Below, piece by piece: positions 19,111-26,793 of a DNA stretch of 40,392 nt. How positions within the stretch are numbered: the stretch's first letter is position 1; each line of letters opens with the position of its first letter. Both the position numbers and the translations under genes were made by a program. The stretch is taken from assembly GCA_902727895.1 (NCBI GenBank), contig CACVAP010000033.1, positions 1 to 40,392 on the forward strand. Direction: 5' to 3'. The stretch comes from an uncultured Sulfurovum sp. GTDB taxonomy: Bacteria; Campylobacterota; Campylobacteria; Campylobacterales; Sulfurovaceae. The notes below the pieces were generated by a model. That model searched no databases. It was not told the DNA's origin and saw only the letters and a list, made by a program, of their open reading frames with translations.

Positions 19111-19980
19111 CTAAATGAAAATTGAGTCTAAAATGGTATTTACATAAGCATTTGCTTTAAACTCAATAAGGTCATCTGGTTGTTCACCTGTACCTATGAA
19201 GTAAATTGGCATTTTTAATTCATGAGCAATAGAGAGTACTGAACCACCTTTGGCTGTACCATCTAGTTTAGTAATGATTATACCATCTATTCCTATGAGT
19301 TCGTTAAACACTCTTGCTTGGTTAATACTTGATGAACCTTGTGTCCCATCTAAAACGAGCATTTTTCTATGAGGTGCATTGGGCATGGCTTTGTCTGCAA
19401 TACGCACCATTTTCTTAAGTTCTTCACCTAGATTTGTTTGGGTATGTAGTCTCCCTGCTGTATCAAGTAACACTCGGTCAGCATTTTTTGCTTTAGCAGA
19501 AGAAATGGCATCAAAAACTACAGCTGATGGATCATGACCTTGTTGAGTAGACACAATAGGTACATCTAATTTTTTTGCCCAACGTGTGAGCTGTTCTATA
19601 GCAGCAGCTCTAAAGGTATCAGCAGCACCTAAAATTACTGATTCGCCATTTTTTTTGTGGTAATTGGCTAATTTTGCGATGGTTGTTGTTTTACCAGCAC
19701 CATTTACGCCAATAATCATTTCAACAAATGGTTTATCTGTAATGTTCTCTTTCATATCTATATCGTATTGGAAAACAGAAATAAGGGTATTAAAAGCGTG
19801 TATTCTTTCAATTTTTGAAGGAAGTTCATCTAGAAATTTTTCTACTAATTCATAATTGACATCTGCTTCAAGTAAGATATCTTCAAATTCATCTTTGGTG
19901 ATTTTTTTCTTTTTTTGAGGGGCAACATCTGTAATGGCTTTCTCAGTTCTAGAAAAGACTTTTTTTAATATGTTAAACAT
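19111..19980 (-). CDS. ftsY: Signal recognition particle receptor FtsY
   Basis: This GTPase receptor docks SRP-ribosome complexes at the inner membrane for co-translational targeting. The 289 residues comprise a short basic N-terminus rather than the long acidic A domain, an N-domain helical bundle (~25-85) and a complete G domain: G1 GVNGAGKTTT, DTFRAAAIEQL (insertion box), DTAGRLHT (G3), TKLDGTAKGG (G4) and GTGEQPDDL (G5). The DGTQGSSSINQA segment differs from the enterobacterial version but fits my recollection of Campylobacterota FtsY. It follows the TlpA-like lipoprotein gene by ten bases, an order I recall from C. jejuni. Confidence 0.96.
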   Translation of the reverse strand: MFNILKKVFSRTEKAITDVAPQKKKKITKDEFEDILLEADVNYELVEKFLDELPSKIERIHAFNTLISVFQYDIDMKENITDKPFVEMIIGVNGAGKTTTIAKLANYHKKNGESVILGAADTFRAAAIEQLTRWAKKLDVPIVSTQQGHDPSAVVFDAISSAKAKNADRVLLDTAGRLHTQTNLGEELKKMVRIADKAMPNAPHRKMLVLDGTQGSSSINQARVFNELIGIDGIIITKLDGTAKGGSVLSIAHELKMPIYFIGTGEQPDDLIEFKANAYVNTILDSIFI

Positions 19981-19990
19981 TTCGACCTTA

Positions 19991-20611
19991 TTATTTTTTT
20001 ATTTTTTCAAGCAATTGCTTTATATCACTTTCTATCATCTCTTCAGGTATCATACCTTCGTAGTGTGTAAAGTATTTTCCACGTACAAAAACCAAGGTTA
20101 AGGGCATAGGGAAATCCTTGTCTAAACCAAGTTTGGGTGTAATCATCTCTGTAAATCTTAGATTTTCTTTTTGATTTGTAGAAACGTAAAAGAGCATTTT
20201 TTGAGCAATGATAAATTTATCAAGCTTTTCAATTGATATGTCATCATGAATTAGAGTTGACATAACAAAAACATTTTCTTTAAATTTTTGTTGTAATTTT
20301 GATAGATGTGGTATTTGTCCTCGACAAGGAGGACACCACGTTGCCATGACAGTTATAATAACAATTGGTTGCTTAATATTTTTAAAAGTGTATTTATCAT
20401 CTTTAATATCTAAAATATTTGCCTGTTTTTTTGAATTTTCAAATTCAAAATGATATTTTATTGAAGGGAGACTTTTTGAAGTTTTTATTTTGTCAGTAGT
20501 ATTATTTTGAGCGTTTAGTTTGGAGTCATCTCCCGTTTGATTTGTATTCTCACCACAGGCAGATAATAAAAAGCTAAGGAGAACTAATATGAGATAAAAT
20601 TTATTTTTCAT
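19991..20611 (-). CDS. TlpA/ResA-like thioredoxin-fold lipoprotein
   Basis: This 206-residue protein has a lipoprotein signal with lipobox LLSAC (Cys19). A low-complexity N/T/D linker follows, then a thioredoxin-like domain (~65-205) with active site WCPPC in the sequence TVMATWCPPCRGQIPHL, and a downstream cis-proline region (FPMPLTLVFVRG). Such proteins are periplasmic thiol reductants, often for cytochrome c or other cysteine proteins. It is first in the minus-strand series leading to ftsY and the haem-binding protein, and divergent from 5-FCL. Confidence 0.88.
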   Translation of the reverse strand: MKNKFYLILVLLSFLLSACGENTNQTGDDSKLNAQNNTTDKIKTSKSLPSIKYHFEFENSKKQANILDIKDDKYTFKNIKQPIVIITVMATWCPPCRGQIPHLSKLQQKFKENVFVMSTLIHDDISIEKLDKFIIAQKMLFYVSTNQKENLRFTEMITPKLGLDKDFPMPLTLVFVRGKYFTHYEGMIPEEMIESDIKQLLEKIKK

Positions 20612-20646
20612 TATATAATAGGGTCTTTTATAAGTAAGTTTTGGTG

Positions 20647-20652
20647 ATTATA
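20647..20652 (-). promoter_or_regulatory. Candidate -10 for the TlpA-ftsY unit
   Basis: TATAAT on the minus strand (ATTATA on plus) lies about 35 bases before the lipoprotein ATG in the divergent intergenic region. No clear -35. Confidence 0.5.
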
Positions 20653-20661
20653 TCAAAAAAA

Positions 20662-20667
20662 TATAAA
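20662..20667 (+). promoter_or_regulatory. Candidate -10 (TATAAA) for 5-FCL-rny
   Basis: TATAAA ends ten bases before the ATG at 20678. If used, the leader would be only a few bases. No Shine-Dalgarno sequence is visible between. Confidence 0.35.
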
Positions 20668-20677
20668 GTGTGAACCA

Positions 20678-21253
20678 ATGGATAAAAAAACTTTTAGAAA
20701 AATTTGTATAGAGAGAGCTAAAGAACATAGAAATGTCAACACATATAAGTTGGATAAAGACCTAAATAAAATACTTTTTGACTATATTAGACAAGAAAAA
20801 GCAAATACAATTATGCTTTATATTCCCTTGAAAATAGAAGTAGATATATCAGCTTTGATTCTAAAATTAAGAAAAGATAAAAAAACAATTTTAGTTCCAT
20901 TTATGGAGGGTGAAAGCTTCAGCTTGGTAAAATATACATTGCCTTTAGATAAAAAACAATTTGGTGTAAAAGAACCTAAAAATACAAATAAATATAAACA
21001 TAAAATAGATTTAGCAATAGTTCCGATAATTGGAACAGATGATACAATGAGACGTGTAGGATTCGGTAAAGGATTTTACGATAGATTTTTTGAAAAAAAT
21101 CATAAGAGAATTAATAAAATTTTATTTGTAGGTCGAGAATACTGTGTCTCGTCTGAAGTGATTTCTGATGATCATGATGTCAGAGGAGATGTTTATTTGA
21201 CAGCTAAGTGTTGTCATCAAAAAAGTTATTTAAAAAGAAAATTAAGGGTTTAG
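20678..21253 (+). CDS. 5-formyltetrahydrofolate cyclo-ligase family protein
   Basis: This 191-residue enzyme converts 5-formyl-THF to 5,10-methenyl-THF with ATP. The family signature is the C-terminal loop MRRVGFGKGFYDRFF (~126-140), preceded by DLAIVPIIGTD, with the N-terminal basic KKTFRKIC helix and YIPLKIEVD strand at expected places. Length is typical. It is divergent from the TlpA-like gene and followed 21 bases later by rny, an arrangement I recall from C. jejuni (Cj1208-Cj1209). No ribosome site is evident before the ATG. Confidence 0.9.
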   Translation: MDKKTFRKICIERAKEHRNVNTYKLDKDLNKILFDYIRQEKANTIMLYIPLKIEVDISALILKLRKDKKTILVPFMEGESFSLVKYTLPLDKKQFGVKEPKNTNKYKHKIDLAIVPIIGTDDTMRRVGFGKGFYDRFFEKNHKRINKILFVGREYCVSSEVISDDHDVRGDVYLTAKCCHQKSYLKRKLRV

Positions 21254-21274
21254 GCTCCTTAGAAGGAGAATATA

Positions 21275-22798
21275 ATGACAGAGAATACACTGGTGGTACT
21301 ACTCTTAATTCTTGTTGGAGTAGGTATTACTTATTTAATTATGCGTAATGCTAATAATAAACAATTTAAGCATTTAGAGAGTGAAGCAAAAGCAAAAGCT
21401 TCTGCGATTGAGTATGAAGCAGAGCATTTATTACATGAGGCTAAGGTAAAAATTCAACAAGATGAAGTTTTATTAGAAAAAAAGTTTCAAGATAAAGATA
21501 TAGATATTTTAAAACAAAAGACAGCTTTAGAGTTAGAGTTAAAAACTCTATCCAAAAAAGAAAACGAAATATCAAGAGCTAGAAAGGGTTTGCAAAAAAG
21601 AGAGCTTTCTTTAAATACTTTAGAAAATCAGAAAAAAGAAGAGATTGCAAAAAGTATTGTTTTACTTGAAAAAGCTGCTTTTATGACACGGGATGAGGCT
21701 AAAAAACATCTATTAGAGGAATTGAAAAATGAATCTAAACTAGAATTAGCACTAATTACTCAAAAGTATGAAAAAGAAGCACATTTAACAGCTAAAAAGA
21801 AAGCTGATTATATACTTTCTCAAGCTGTTACCCGTTATGCTGGTGAGTTTGCTGGTGAACGTTTAATGAATATTATTAATCTACCTAGTGATGAGCATAA
21901 AGGTAGAATTATTGGGAAAGAAGGTAGAAATATTAAGAGCTTGGAACAGCTTTTAGGTGTTGATATAATCATCGATGAAACTCCTGGTGTTATTCTTGTT
22001 TCTAACTTTAATCTATATAGACGTGCTATTGCTACTAAGACCATTGAGCTTTTAGTAGAAGATGGCAGAATTCATCCAGGTAGAATTGAAGAAGTCCATG
22101 CAAAAGTAGAATCTGAATTTGAAGAAAAAATCCTAGAAGAGGGTGAAAATATTGTTGTTGAACTTGGTCTTTATCCAATGGCTGAAGAGTTAATGCGTCT
22201 ATTGGGTCGTATGCGATATCGAGCAAGTTATGGGCAGAATGCCTTAGCACATACTTTAGAGGTTGCTAAACTGGGAGCCATTATGGCAGTAGAAATGGGT
22301 GGAGATGAAAAGCTGGCACTCAGAGCTGGTTTACTTCATGATATTGGTAAGGCGTTAACACAAGAGCAGGGTGGGAATCATGTAGACTTAGGTGTTGAAG
22401 TTTGTCGGCGTCACAATGAACACCCCACAGTTATCAATGCAATTTATGCGCATCATGGACATGAAGAACCAGATGGGGTGGAATCAGCAGCTGTTTGTGC
22501 TGCTGATGTACTTTCAGCTTCAAGACCAGGAGCCAGACGTGAAGTACTTGAAAGTTTTGTGCAACGTGTGAAAGAAGTTGAAGAGATAGCACTGTCTAAA
22601 AAAGGTGTGTTAGATGCCTATGCAATTAATGCTGGTCGAGAGATAAGAGTTTTTGTAGATGCAGGAAAAATTGATGATGCTACTGTCTATTTATTATCTA
22701 AAGAAATTGCAAAAGATATAGAAAATAAGGTACAATACCCGGGTGAAATTAAAGTAAATGTCATTCGTGAAAAACGTGAAATTCAATACGCAAGATAA
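21275..22798 (+). CDS. rny: Ribonuclease Y
   Basis: This 507-residue membrane-anchored endoribonuclease initiates mRNA decay. Domains in order: N-terminal transmembrane helix (~5-22); long coiled coil (~25-190) dense in K, E, L and A; KH domain with GRIIGKEGRNIKSLE (~210-225); HD domain with the metal-binding LLHDIGKA motif and upstream HTLEVAKLGA; and the characteristic C-terminal domain ending PGEIKVNVIREKREI. Length matches the family. The start is supported by AAGGAG eight bases upstream. Confidence 0.95.
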   Translation: MTENTLVVLLLILVGVGITYLIMRNANNKQFKHLESEAKAKASAIEYEAEHLLHEAKVKIQQDEVLLEKKFQDKDIDILKQKTALELELKTLSKKENEISRARKGLQKRELSLNTLENQKKEEIAKSIVLLEKAAFMTRDEAKKHLLEELKNESKLELALITQKYEKEAHLTAKKKADYILSQAVTRYAGEFAGERLMNIINLPSDEHKGRIIGKEGRNIKSLEQLLGVDIIIDETPGVILVSNFNLYRRAIATKTIELLVEDGRIHPGRIEEVHAKVESEFEEKILEEGENIVVELGLYPMAEELMRLLGRMRYRASYGQNALAHTLEVAKLGAIMAVEMGGDEKLALRAGLLHDIGKALTQEQGGNHVDLGVEVCRRHNEHPTVINAIYAHHGHEEPDGVESAAVCAADVLSASRPGARREVLESFVQRVKEVEEIALSKKGVLDAYAINAGREIRVFVDAGKIDDATVYLLSKEIAKDIENKVQYPGEIKVNVIREKREIQYAR

Positions 22799-22818
22799 AC
22801 ATAATAGGAGATGAATAA

Positions 22819-23418
22819 ATGAAAAAAACAATTGGAAGCATCGTAATGATAGCGATGCTATTATTAACTGGATGTAATGCAAAAGATACAAATAGCACTC
22901 AAGTTAAAGAAGAAACCTCAACTGTAACAAGTGAAGTAACTAAGTCAGAGGGAACGACTGTCGTCTTAAAAACAAATCAGGGTGATATAGAGTTAAAAAT
23001 GTTTCCAGAAGTTGCTCCTTTAGCTGTTGAGAACTTTGTTACTCACGCTAAAAATGGTTACTATGATGGTTTGATTTTTCACCGTGTTATCAAAGACTTT
23101 ATGATTCAAGGTGGAGATCCAACAGGTACAGGTAGAGGTGGTGAATCTATTTGGAAAAAAGAGTTTGTTAATGAACATGCAGCGAATGTAGTTTTTGATA
23201 GACCATTTTTACTTGCTATGGCAAATCATGGACCAAATACTAATGGAAGTCAATTTTTTATTACAACTGAAGTGACATCATTTTTAAATGGAGGCTATAC
23301 TATTTTCGGTGAAGTTGTTTCAGGAAAAGAAGCTGTTGAAAAAATTGAGAATACAAAAACAGGTAGAGCTGACAGACCAATTGATAAACAAACCATAAAA
23401 AAGGCTATTGTTAAGTAA
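22819..23418 (+). CDS. Cyclophilin-type peptidyl-prolyl isomerase, lipoprotein
   Basis: This 199-residue protein has a lipoprotein signal with lipobox LLTGC (Cys19), a short T/S/E-rich linker, then a complete cyclophilin domain (~48-198). Catalytic and substrate motifs are FHRVIKDFMIQGGDPTGTG, with the conserved F-H-R, and MANHGPNTNGSQFFIT. The domain is close to the PpiA/PpiB bacterial type. A periplasmic folding role at the membrane is inferred from the lipobox. It has a good AGGAG ribosome site and is followed by cmoB after two bases, so coupling is likely. Confidence 0.92.
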   Translation: MKKTIGSIVMIAMLLLTGCNAKDTNSTQVKEETSTVTSEVTKSEGTTVVLKTNQGDIELKMFPEVAPLAVENFVTHAKNGYYDGLIFHRVIKDFMIQGGDPTGTGRGGESIWKKEFVNEHAANVVFDRPFLLAMANHGPNTNGSQFFITTEVTSFLNGGYTIFGEVVSGKEAVEKIENTKTGRADRPIDKQTIKKAIVK

Positions 23419-23420
23419 TT

Positions 23421-24338
23421 ATGGAAATAGTTGACCTTAACATTTTACGTGAAGAGCGTTTAAAATGCCTTAACTGGAAAAATATAAAACCTTATTGGGA
23501 GGCGATAGAAGCCCTCCCCACTCCAAAAAATATTCAAATTAAGCTTTCAGATACTGTTGAAATGCTTTCTGAACACTTCTCGGATGAAGAAGAGAAAGTT
23601 ATCCATGATACAGCTAAACTTATGCACCCTTGGCGTAAAGGACCTTTTCAAGTTTCAAAAACTTTTATAGATGCTGAATGGAAAAGTAATTTAAAATACA
23701 ATTTATTACGTCCTCATTTTAATTTAAAAAATAAAATTGTTGGAGACATTGGTTGTAATAATGGCTATTATTTATTTAAAATGATGGAAGATGAACCTAA
23801 GCGTTTAATAGGTTTTGATCCTTCAGCTGTTACCTATTGTCAGTTTAAATTTTTAGACCATTTTATGCAAAGTGGAATTAATTATGAACTTTTAGGTATT
23901 GAGCATGTGGAGCATTATGAACATAAGTTTGATGTTTTATTTTGCTTAGGTGTTTTGTACCATCGAGCTGATCCTATTGGTATGCTGAAGTCTCTTTTTA
24001 AAGGTTTAAATCAAGGTGGTGAATTGATTTTAGATACATTTATGATAGATGGAGAAGATGATATTTGTTTAACGCCAAGAGATCGTTATTCTAAGATGGG
24101 TAACATATATTTCATTCCAACAGTGAATGCACTCAAGAATTGGTGTTATAGAGCAGGGTTTGAAGAGATTGAGATACTAGATATAGTCAAAACAGAGCAT
24201 GAAGAACAGAGAAAAACAGAATGGATTAGTACTCAGTCGTTAGATGATTTTTTAGACAAAGAGGATCAAAATAAAACAGTAGAAGGCTATCCTGCACCTA
24301 AAAGGGTTTATATTAAGGCGAAAAGACTAAAAAAATAG
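23421..24338 (+). CDS. cmoB: tRNA U34 carboxymethyltransferase CmoB
   Basis: This 305-residue enzyme transfers the carboxymethyl group of carboxy-SAM to 5-hydroxyuridine at tRNA wobble position 34. The N-terminal helical part contains the basic HPWRKGPF segment. The class I methyltransferase fold follows: IVGDIGCNNGYYLFKM (motif I), LIGFDPSAVTYCQF, FDVLFCLGVLYHRADPIGML (motif IV region) and GGELILDTFMIDG. Length is close to the usual ~320. Start ATG lies two bases after the cyclophilin stop. The partner CmoA is not in this window. Confidence 0.93.
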   Translation: MEIVDLNILREERLKCLNWKNIKPYWEAIEALPTPKNIQIKLSDTVEMLSEHFSDEEEKVIHDTAKLMHPWRKGPFQVSKTFIDAEWKSNLKYNLLRPHFNLKNKIVGDIGCNNGYYLFKMMEDEPKRLIGFDPSAVTYCQFKFLDHFMQSGINYELLGIEHVEHYEHKFDVLFCLGVLYHRADPIGMLKSLFKGLNQGGELILDTFMIDGEDDICLTPRDRYSKMGNIYFIPTVNALKNWCYRAGFEEIEILDIVKTEHEEQRKTEWISTQSLDDFLDKEDQNKTVEGYPAPKRVYIKAKRLKK

Positions 24339-24424
24339 CTCAAAAAGTAAAAAAAACATCAGAAGCTTCATAAATAAGGTATAATTAAAGAAATATTAGT
24401 AGTTTTAAAAAATTATTGGACTTA

Positions 24425-24447
24425 AAAAATAATATAATATTATTTTT
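24425..24447. repeat. 23-base AT-only inverted repeat upstream of the HsrA-like gene
   Basis: AAAAATAATAT at 24425-24435 is mirrored by ATATTATTTTT at 24437-24447 around one A. It is perfect but composed only of A and T, so chance is a real possibility. It lies about 40 bases upstream of the candidate -10 of the response-regulator gene, within ~180 bases of otherwise featureless AT-rich spacer. Confidence 0.4.
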
Positions 24448-24463
24448 AATATATACATTTATT

Positions 24464-24489
24464 TTTAACTGGGTTTAATCTGCTATAAC
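24464..24489 (+). promoter_or_regulatory. Promoter with direct TTTAAn hexamers before the HsrA-like gene
   Basis: TTTAAC (24464-24469) and TTTAAT (24474-24479) form a direct repeat directly upstream of TGCTATAAC, an extended -10-like sequence (24481-24489). HP1043-type regulators are reported to bind TTTAAG direct repeats in this position. The spacing here is ten bases rather than about eleven. The ATG is 34 bases after the -10. Autoregulation is inferred. Confidence 0.4.
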
Positions 24490-24522
24490 TACTACATAAT
24501 ATAAAAGAGATATAGGATAAAG

Positions 24523-25188
24523 ATGAGAATATTAACCATTGGGTTTGATGATGAATTCACTAAAGAGTTAGAAGTTGAACTTGAAAAATATTTTATCTGT
24601 ATCGTTGATGTTGCAAAAGATTTATATGATGCAACTAACTTTACAGACTTCCGTCATTATGAACTAATTATAGTTGTAGATGAAGGTGAAAAATATACTT
24701 TAGAGAAGTATAGTAATGAAGTAAAAAAGAAAAAAAGAGAGACAAAGATAATTGTCTTAACAGCCAATGAAAAAAATCAAATTGCACTTTTTGGTTTAGG
24801 GGTAGATGATGTTCTTGTTAACTTTATTGACTCTCCAGAAGTAATTGCCGTACGTGTACTTTCAAATATGAGAAAACTTTTTGGAACACAGATTGATGTT
24901 GGGAAATTGGTAATTGATATTGCTAATAAAAAAATTGAGTATGATGATAAAATTGTCTCTTTAAATGGAAAAACATTTGATATTCTAGCTTATTTAGCAC
25001 TTCGTGAAGACAGAGTATTCTCAAAAGATGAAATTATTAATGCACTTTGGGAAGAGCCAGAATATGTTTCTGACAATACAGTTGAAGTAGCAATTAACCA
25101 AATTAGAAAACGTTTGAAAAGTATTTTAGGTTTTCAAGTAATTCATACGGTTAGAAGAAGAGGGTATAAGTTTTCATATGAGAAGTAG
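24523..25188 (+). CDS. hsrA: Orphan atypical OmpR-family response regulator, HsrA-like
   Basis: This 221-residue protein has an N-terminal degenerate receiver (1-115) and a C-terminal winged-helix DNA-binding domain (~130-220: LNGKTFDILAYLALREDRVFS, WEEPEYVSDNTVEVAINQIRKRL, VRRRGYKFSYEK). The C-terminal part closely resembles Helicobacter HP1043/HsrA, an essential phosphorylation-independent regulator. At the phosphoacceptor position (YELIIVVDEG) the aligned residue is V52, with aspartate shifted to 53, matching the atypical receivers of this family. No sensor kinase gene is adjacent. Confidence 0.85.
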   Translation: MRILTIGFDDEFTKELEVELEKYFICIVDVAKDLYDATNFTDFRHYELIIVVDEGEKYTLEKYSNEVKKKKRETKIIVLTANEKNQIALFGLGVDDVLVNFIDSPEVIAVRVLSNMRKLFGTQIDVGKLVIDIANKKIEYDDKIVSLNGKTFDILAYLALREDRVFSKDEIINALWEEPEYVSDNTVEVAINQIRKRLKSILGFQVIHTVRRRGYKFSYEK

Positions 25189-25204
25189 GGTTTAGAAGCC
25201 CTAC
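25185..25204. terminator. Short hairpin over convergent stop codons
   Basis: GTAGGG (25185-25190) pairs with CCCTAC (25199-25204), loop eight bases. It overlaps the stops of the plus-strand regulator and the minus-strand hydrolase. No long T-run follows, so termination is only possible, not certain. Confidence 0.4.
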
Positions 25205-25803
25205 GAATTCTGCACAGTTTCAATCCAGTACGGCATAACTTTTTGTTCTTCTTTTAATGTTGTACTCATTCCATGACCAGGATATATGGTAAAATCTTCT
25301 TCTATCTTCATCGCTTTTTCTAAACTTTTTATCATTTTTTCTCCCGATGAAAATGGAAAGTCCCATCGTCCAATAGACTGTTGAAAAAGAAAGTCACCTG
25401 AAAACCAAACATCTTTGATTTCTATAATAGAGTTTCCTGGGGTATGCCCAGCAAATTGTCTATATTGAATTTCAATTCCTTGGATATTAAGTTTCTCATC
25501 TCCATTTACTAAGTAATCAGCTGTTGATTCTGGAACATTCTGACCTAGTGGGCATTCGTCTAACATAAAAGCATCATCTTTTTGAATATACAGTGGTATA
25601 TCTAATGCATCTTGTAAAGCATCATTAGACCATACATGATCAAAATGTCCATGAGTATTAAGAATGGCAATGGGATTTGTTGTATTTTTCTTTATCCAAG
25701 ACAGTGCACCCATTCCTGGATCTATAATTAAGTCTTTATTGTCTATTGTTACAATATAACAGTTCGTTTGGGTAGCTCCCATTGGTTTAAATTTAATTTC
25801 CAT
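25201..25803 (-). CDS. MBL-fold metallo-hydrolase (glyoxalase II-like)
   Basis: This 200-residue metallo-beta-lactamase-fold hydrolase has the full zinc motif set: LNTHGHFDHVWSN (HxHxDH), AGHTPGN, FSGDFLFQ and YPGHG near the C-terminus. It is the short glyoxalase II/YcbL type without the C-terminal substrate domain of true GloB. The substrate is unknown; thioester or persulfide hydrolysis are family possibilities. The motif ETHE...DCR of persulfide dioxygenases is absent. It is convergent with the regulator gene and divergent from the DUF455 gene. Confidence 0.88.
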   Translation of the reverse strand: MEIKFKPMGATQTNCYIVTIDNKDLIIDPGMGALSWIKKNTTNPIAILNTHGHFDHVWSNDALQDALDIPLYIQKDDAFMLDECPLGQNVPESTADYLVNGDEKLNIQGIEIQYRQFAGHTPGNSIIEIKDVWFSGDFLFQQSIGRWDFPFSSGEKMIKSLEKAMKIEEDFTIYPGHGMSTTLKEEQKVMPYWIETVQNS

Positions 25804-25819
25804 TATGATGCCTTTAGGT

Positions 25820-25825
25820 TATAAT
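25820..25825 (+). promoter_or_regulatory. -10 TATAAT close to the DUF455 start
   Basis: A perfect TATAAT ends five bases before the ATG at 25831. A start of transcription six or seven bases downstream would fall on the ATG, giving a leaderless mRNA. No ribosome site lies at a usable distance. Confidence 0.45.
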
Positions 25826-25830
25826 ATGCT

Positions 25831-26643
25831 ATGAATTTTTATAAAATCTTAGAAGAAGCAATAGAGAGTGATTGTATTGCCACCAAAGAAAAATTAACAA
25901 AGCAATGTTTTTTGTATTGTAGCCAAAATGAATTAATAGAAAAGCCTGAAAGAAAAGCTAAAACTTTTACTGCACCATCTTATATCAATAAATGTAAAAT
26001 AGTTGAACCAAGAGCATTAAAAACACGCAAAGACTTTGATACAAAAGAAGGTTTAGCAAGCTTAGTACATGCGATTGCTCATATTGAGTATTCAGCAATA
26101 GACTTAGCTTTAGATGCTGTCTACCGTTACCCTGATATGTCTAAAGCTTATGTTGTAGATTGGCTAGAAGTTGCTCAAGACGAAATAAGACATTATCTTA
26201 TGTTAGAGGAACTTTTAATTGAATTAGGATTCTCTTATGGTGACTTTTCGGTACATTCAGGACTTTTTGATGCTGCCGTTCAAACAGCAGAAAATCATTT
26301 AGATAGAATGGCAATTGTTCCACGTTATTATGAAGCCAGTGGATTAGATGTAACTCCTCAGATATTGAAAAAGTTAGACAATAAAAGAAAATTACCTTTT
26401 GTTCATAAATTTATCAATATTTTAAATATTATTTATAAAGAAGAAATTGAACATGTTCAAAAAGGTGATTATTGGTTTAAAACTCTATGTAAGCAAGAAA
26501 ACAAAAATATAAATATTTATTTTGAAATCTTAGATAAATATAAGCTTATGGACAAGCATAGACCCCATTTAAATGCTGATGCAAGAAAGGAAGCAGGCTT
26601 CTCATGTGCCGAGATTAAGTTATTAGGTGATGGTACATGTTAA
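25831..26643 (+). CDS. DUF455 ferritin-like domain protein
   Basis: This 270-residue ferritin-like helical bundle has the pattern expected for a di-iron site: AHIEYSAIDLALDA (first Glu), VAQDEIRHYLMLEELL (E..H), a further glutamate in VQTAENHLD, and YKEEIEHVQKG (E..H) near residue 210. The function of the DUF455 family is not established; ferritin-like oxidases or hydroxylases are structural relatives. Length is typical. It is divergent from the MBL gene with only 27 bases between them, and has no Shine-Dalgarno sequence. Confidence 0.88.
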   Translation: MNFYKILEEAIESDCIATKEKLTKQCFLYCSQNELIEKPERKAKTFTAPSYINKCKIVEPRALKTRKDFDTKEGLASLVHAIAHIEYSAIDLALDAVYRYPDMSKAYVVDWLEVAQDEIRHYLMLEELLIELGFSYGDFSVHSGLFDAAVQTAENHLDRMAIVPRYYEASGLDVTPQILKKLDNKRKLPFVHKFINILNIIYKEEIEHVQKGDYWFKTLCKQENKNINIYFEILDKYKLMDKHRPHLNADARKEAGFSCAEIKLLGDGTC

Positions 26644-26752
26644 GTATACTCATTTCTTGCGAAGTCATTAAAAAAATAACATAATTCCACTTAAACTAAA
26701 AAAAACAGTATAAAATAAATTGTGTTTAACATTATATTTAATATAAATAGAG

Positions 26753-26758
26753 TATAAT
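26753..26758 (+). promoter_or_regulatory. -10 TATAAT for the DegT-lpxK-argB unit
   Basis: A perfect TATAAT lies 35 bases before the ATG at 26794. Transcription would begin near 26765, just past an in-frame TTG at 26761, which argues for the ATG at 26794 as the real start of the next gene. Confidence 0.55.
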
Positions 26759-26793
26759 CATTGAGTATAAAATTAAAACAAAAAGTGAACAAA

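Noticed and set aside
24425-24447. AT palindrome as terminator of cmoB
   Set aside because: It contains no G or C, so the hairpin would be too weak; it is about 85 bases past the cmoB stop.
26761-26793. TTG start for the DegT-like gene
   Set aside because: It lies three bases after a TATAAT hexamer and so probably upstream of the transcript start; family homology begins after the ATG at 26794.
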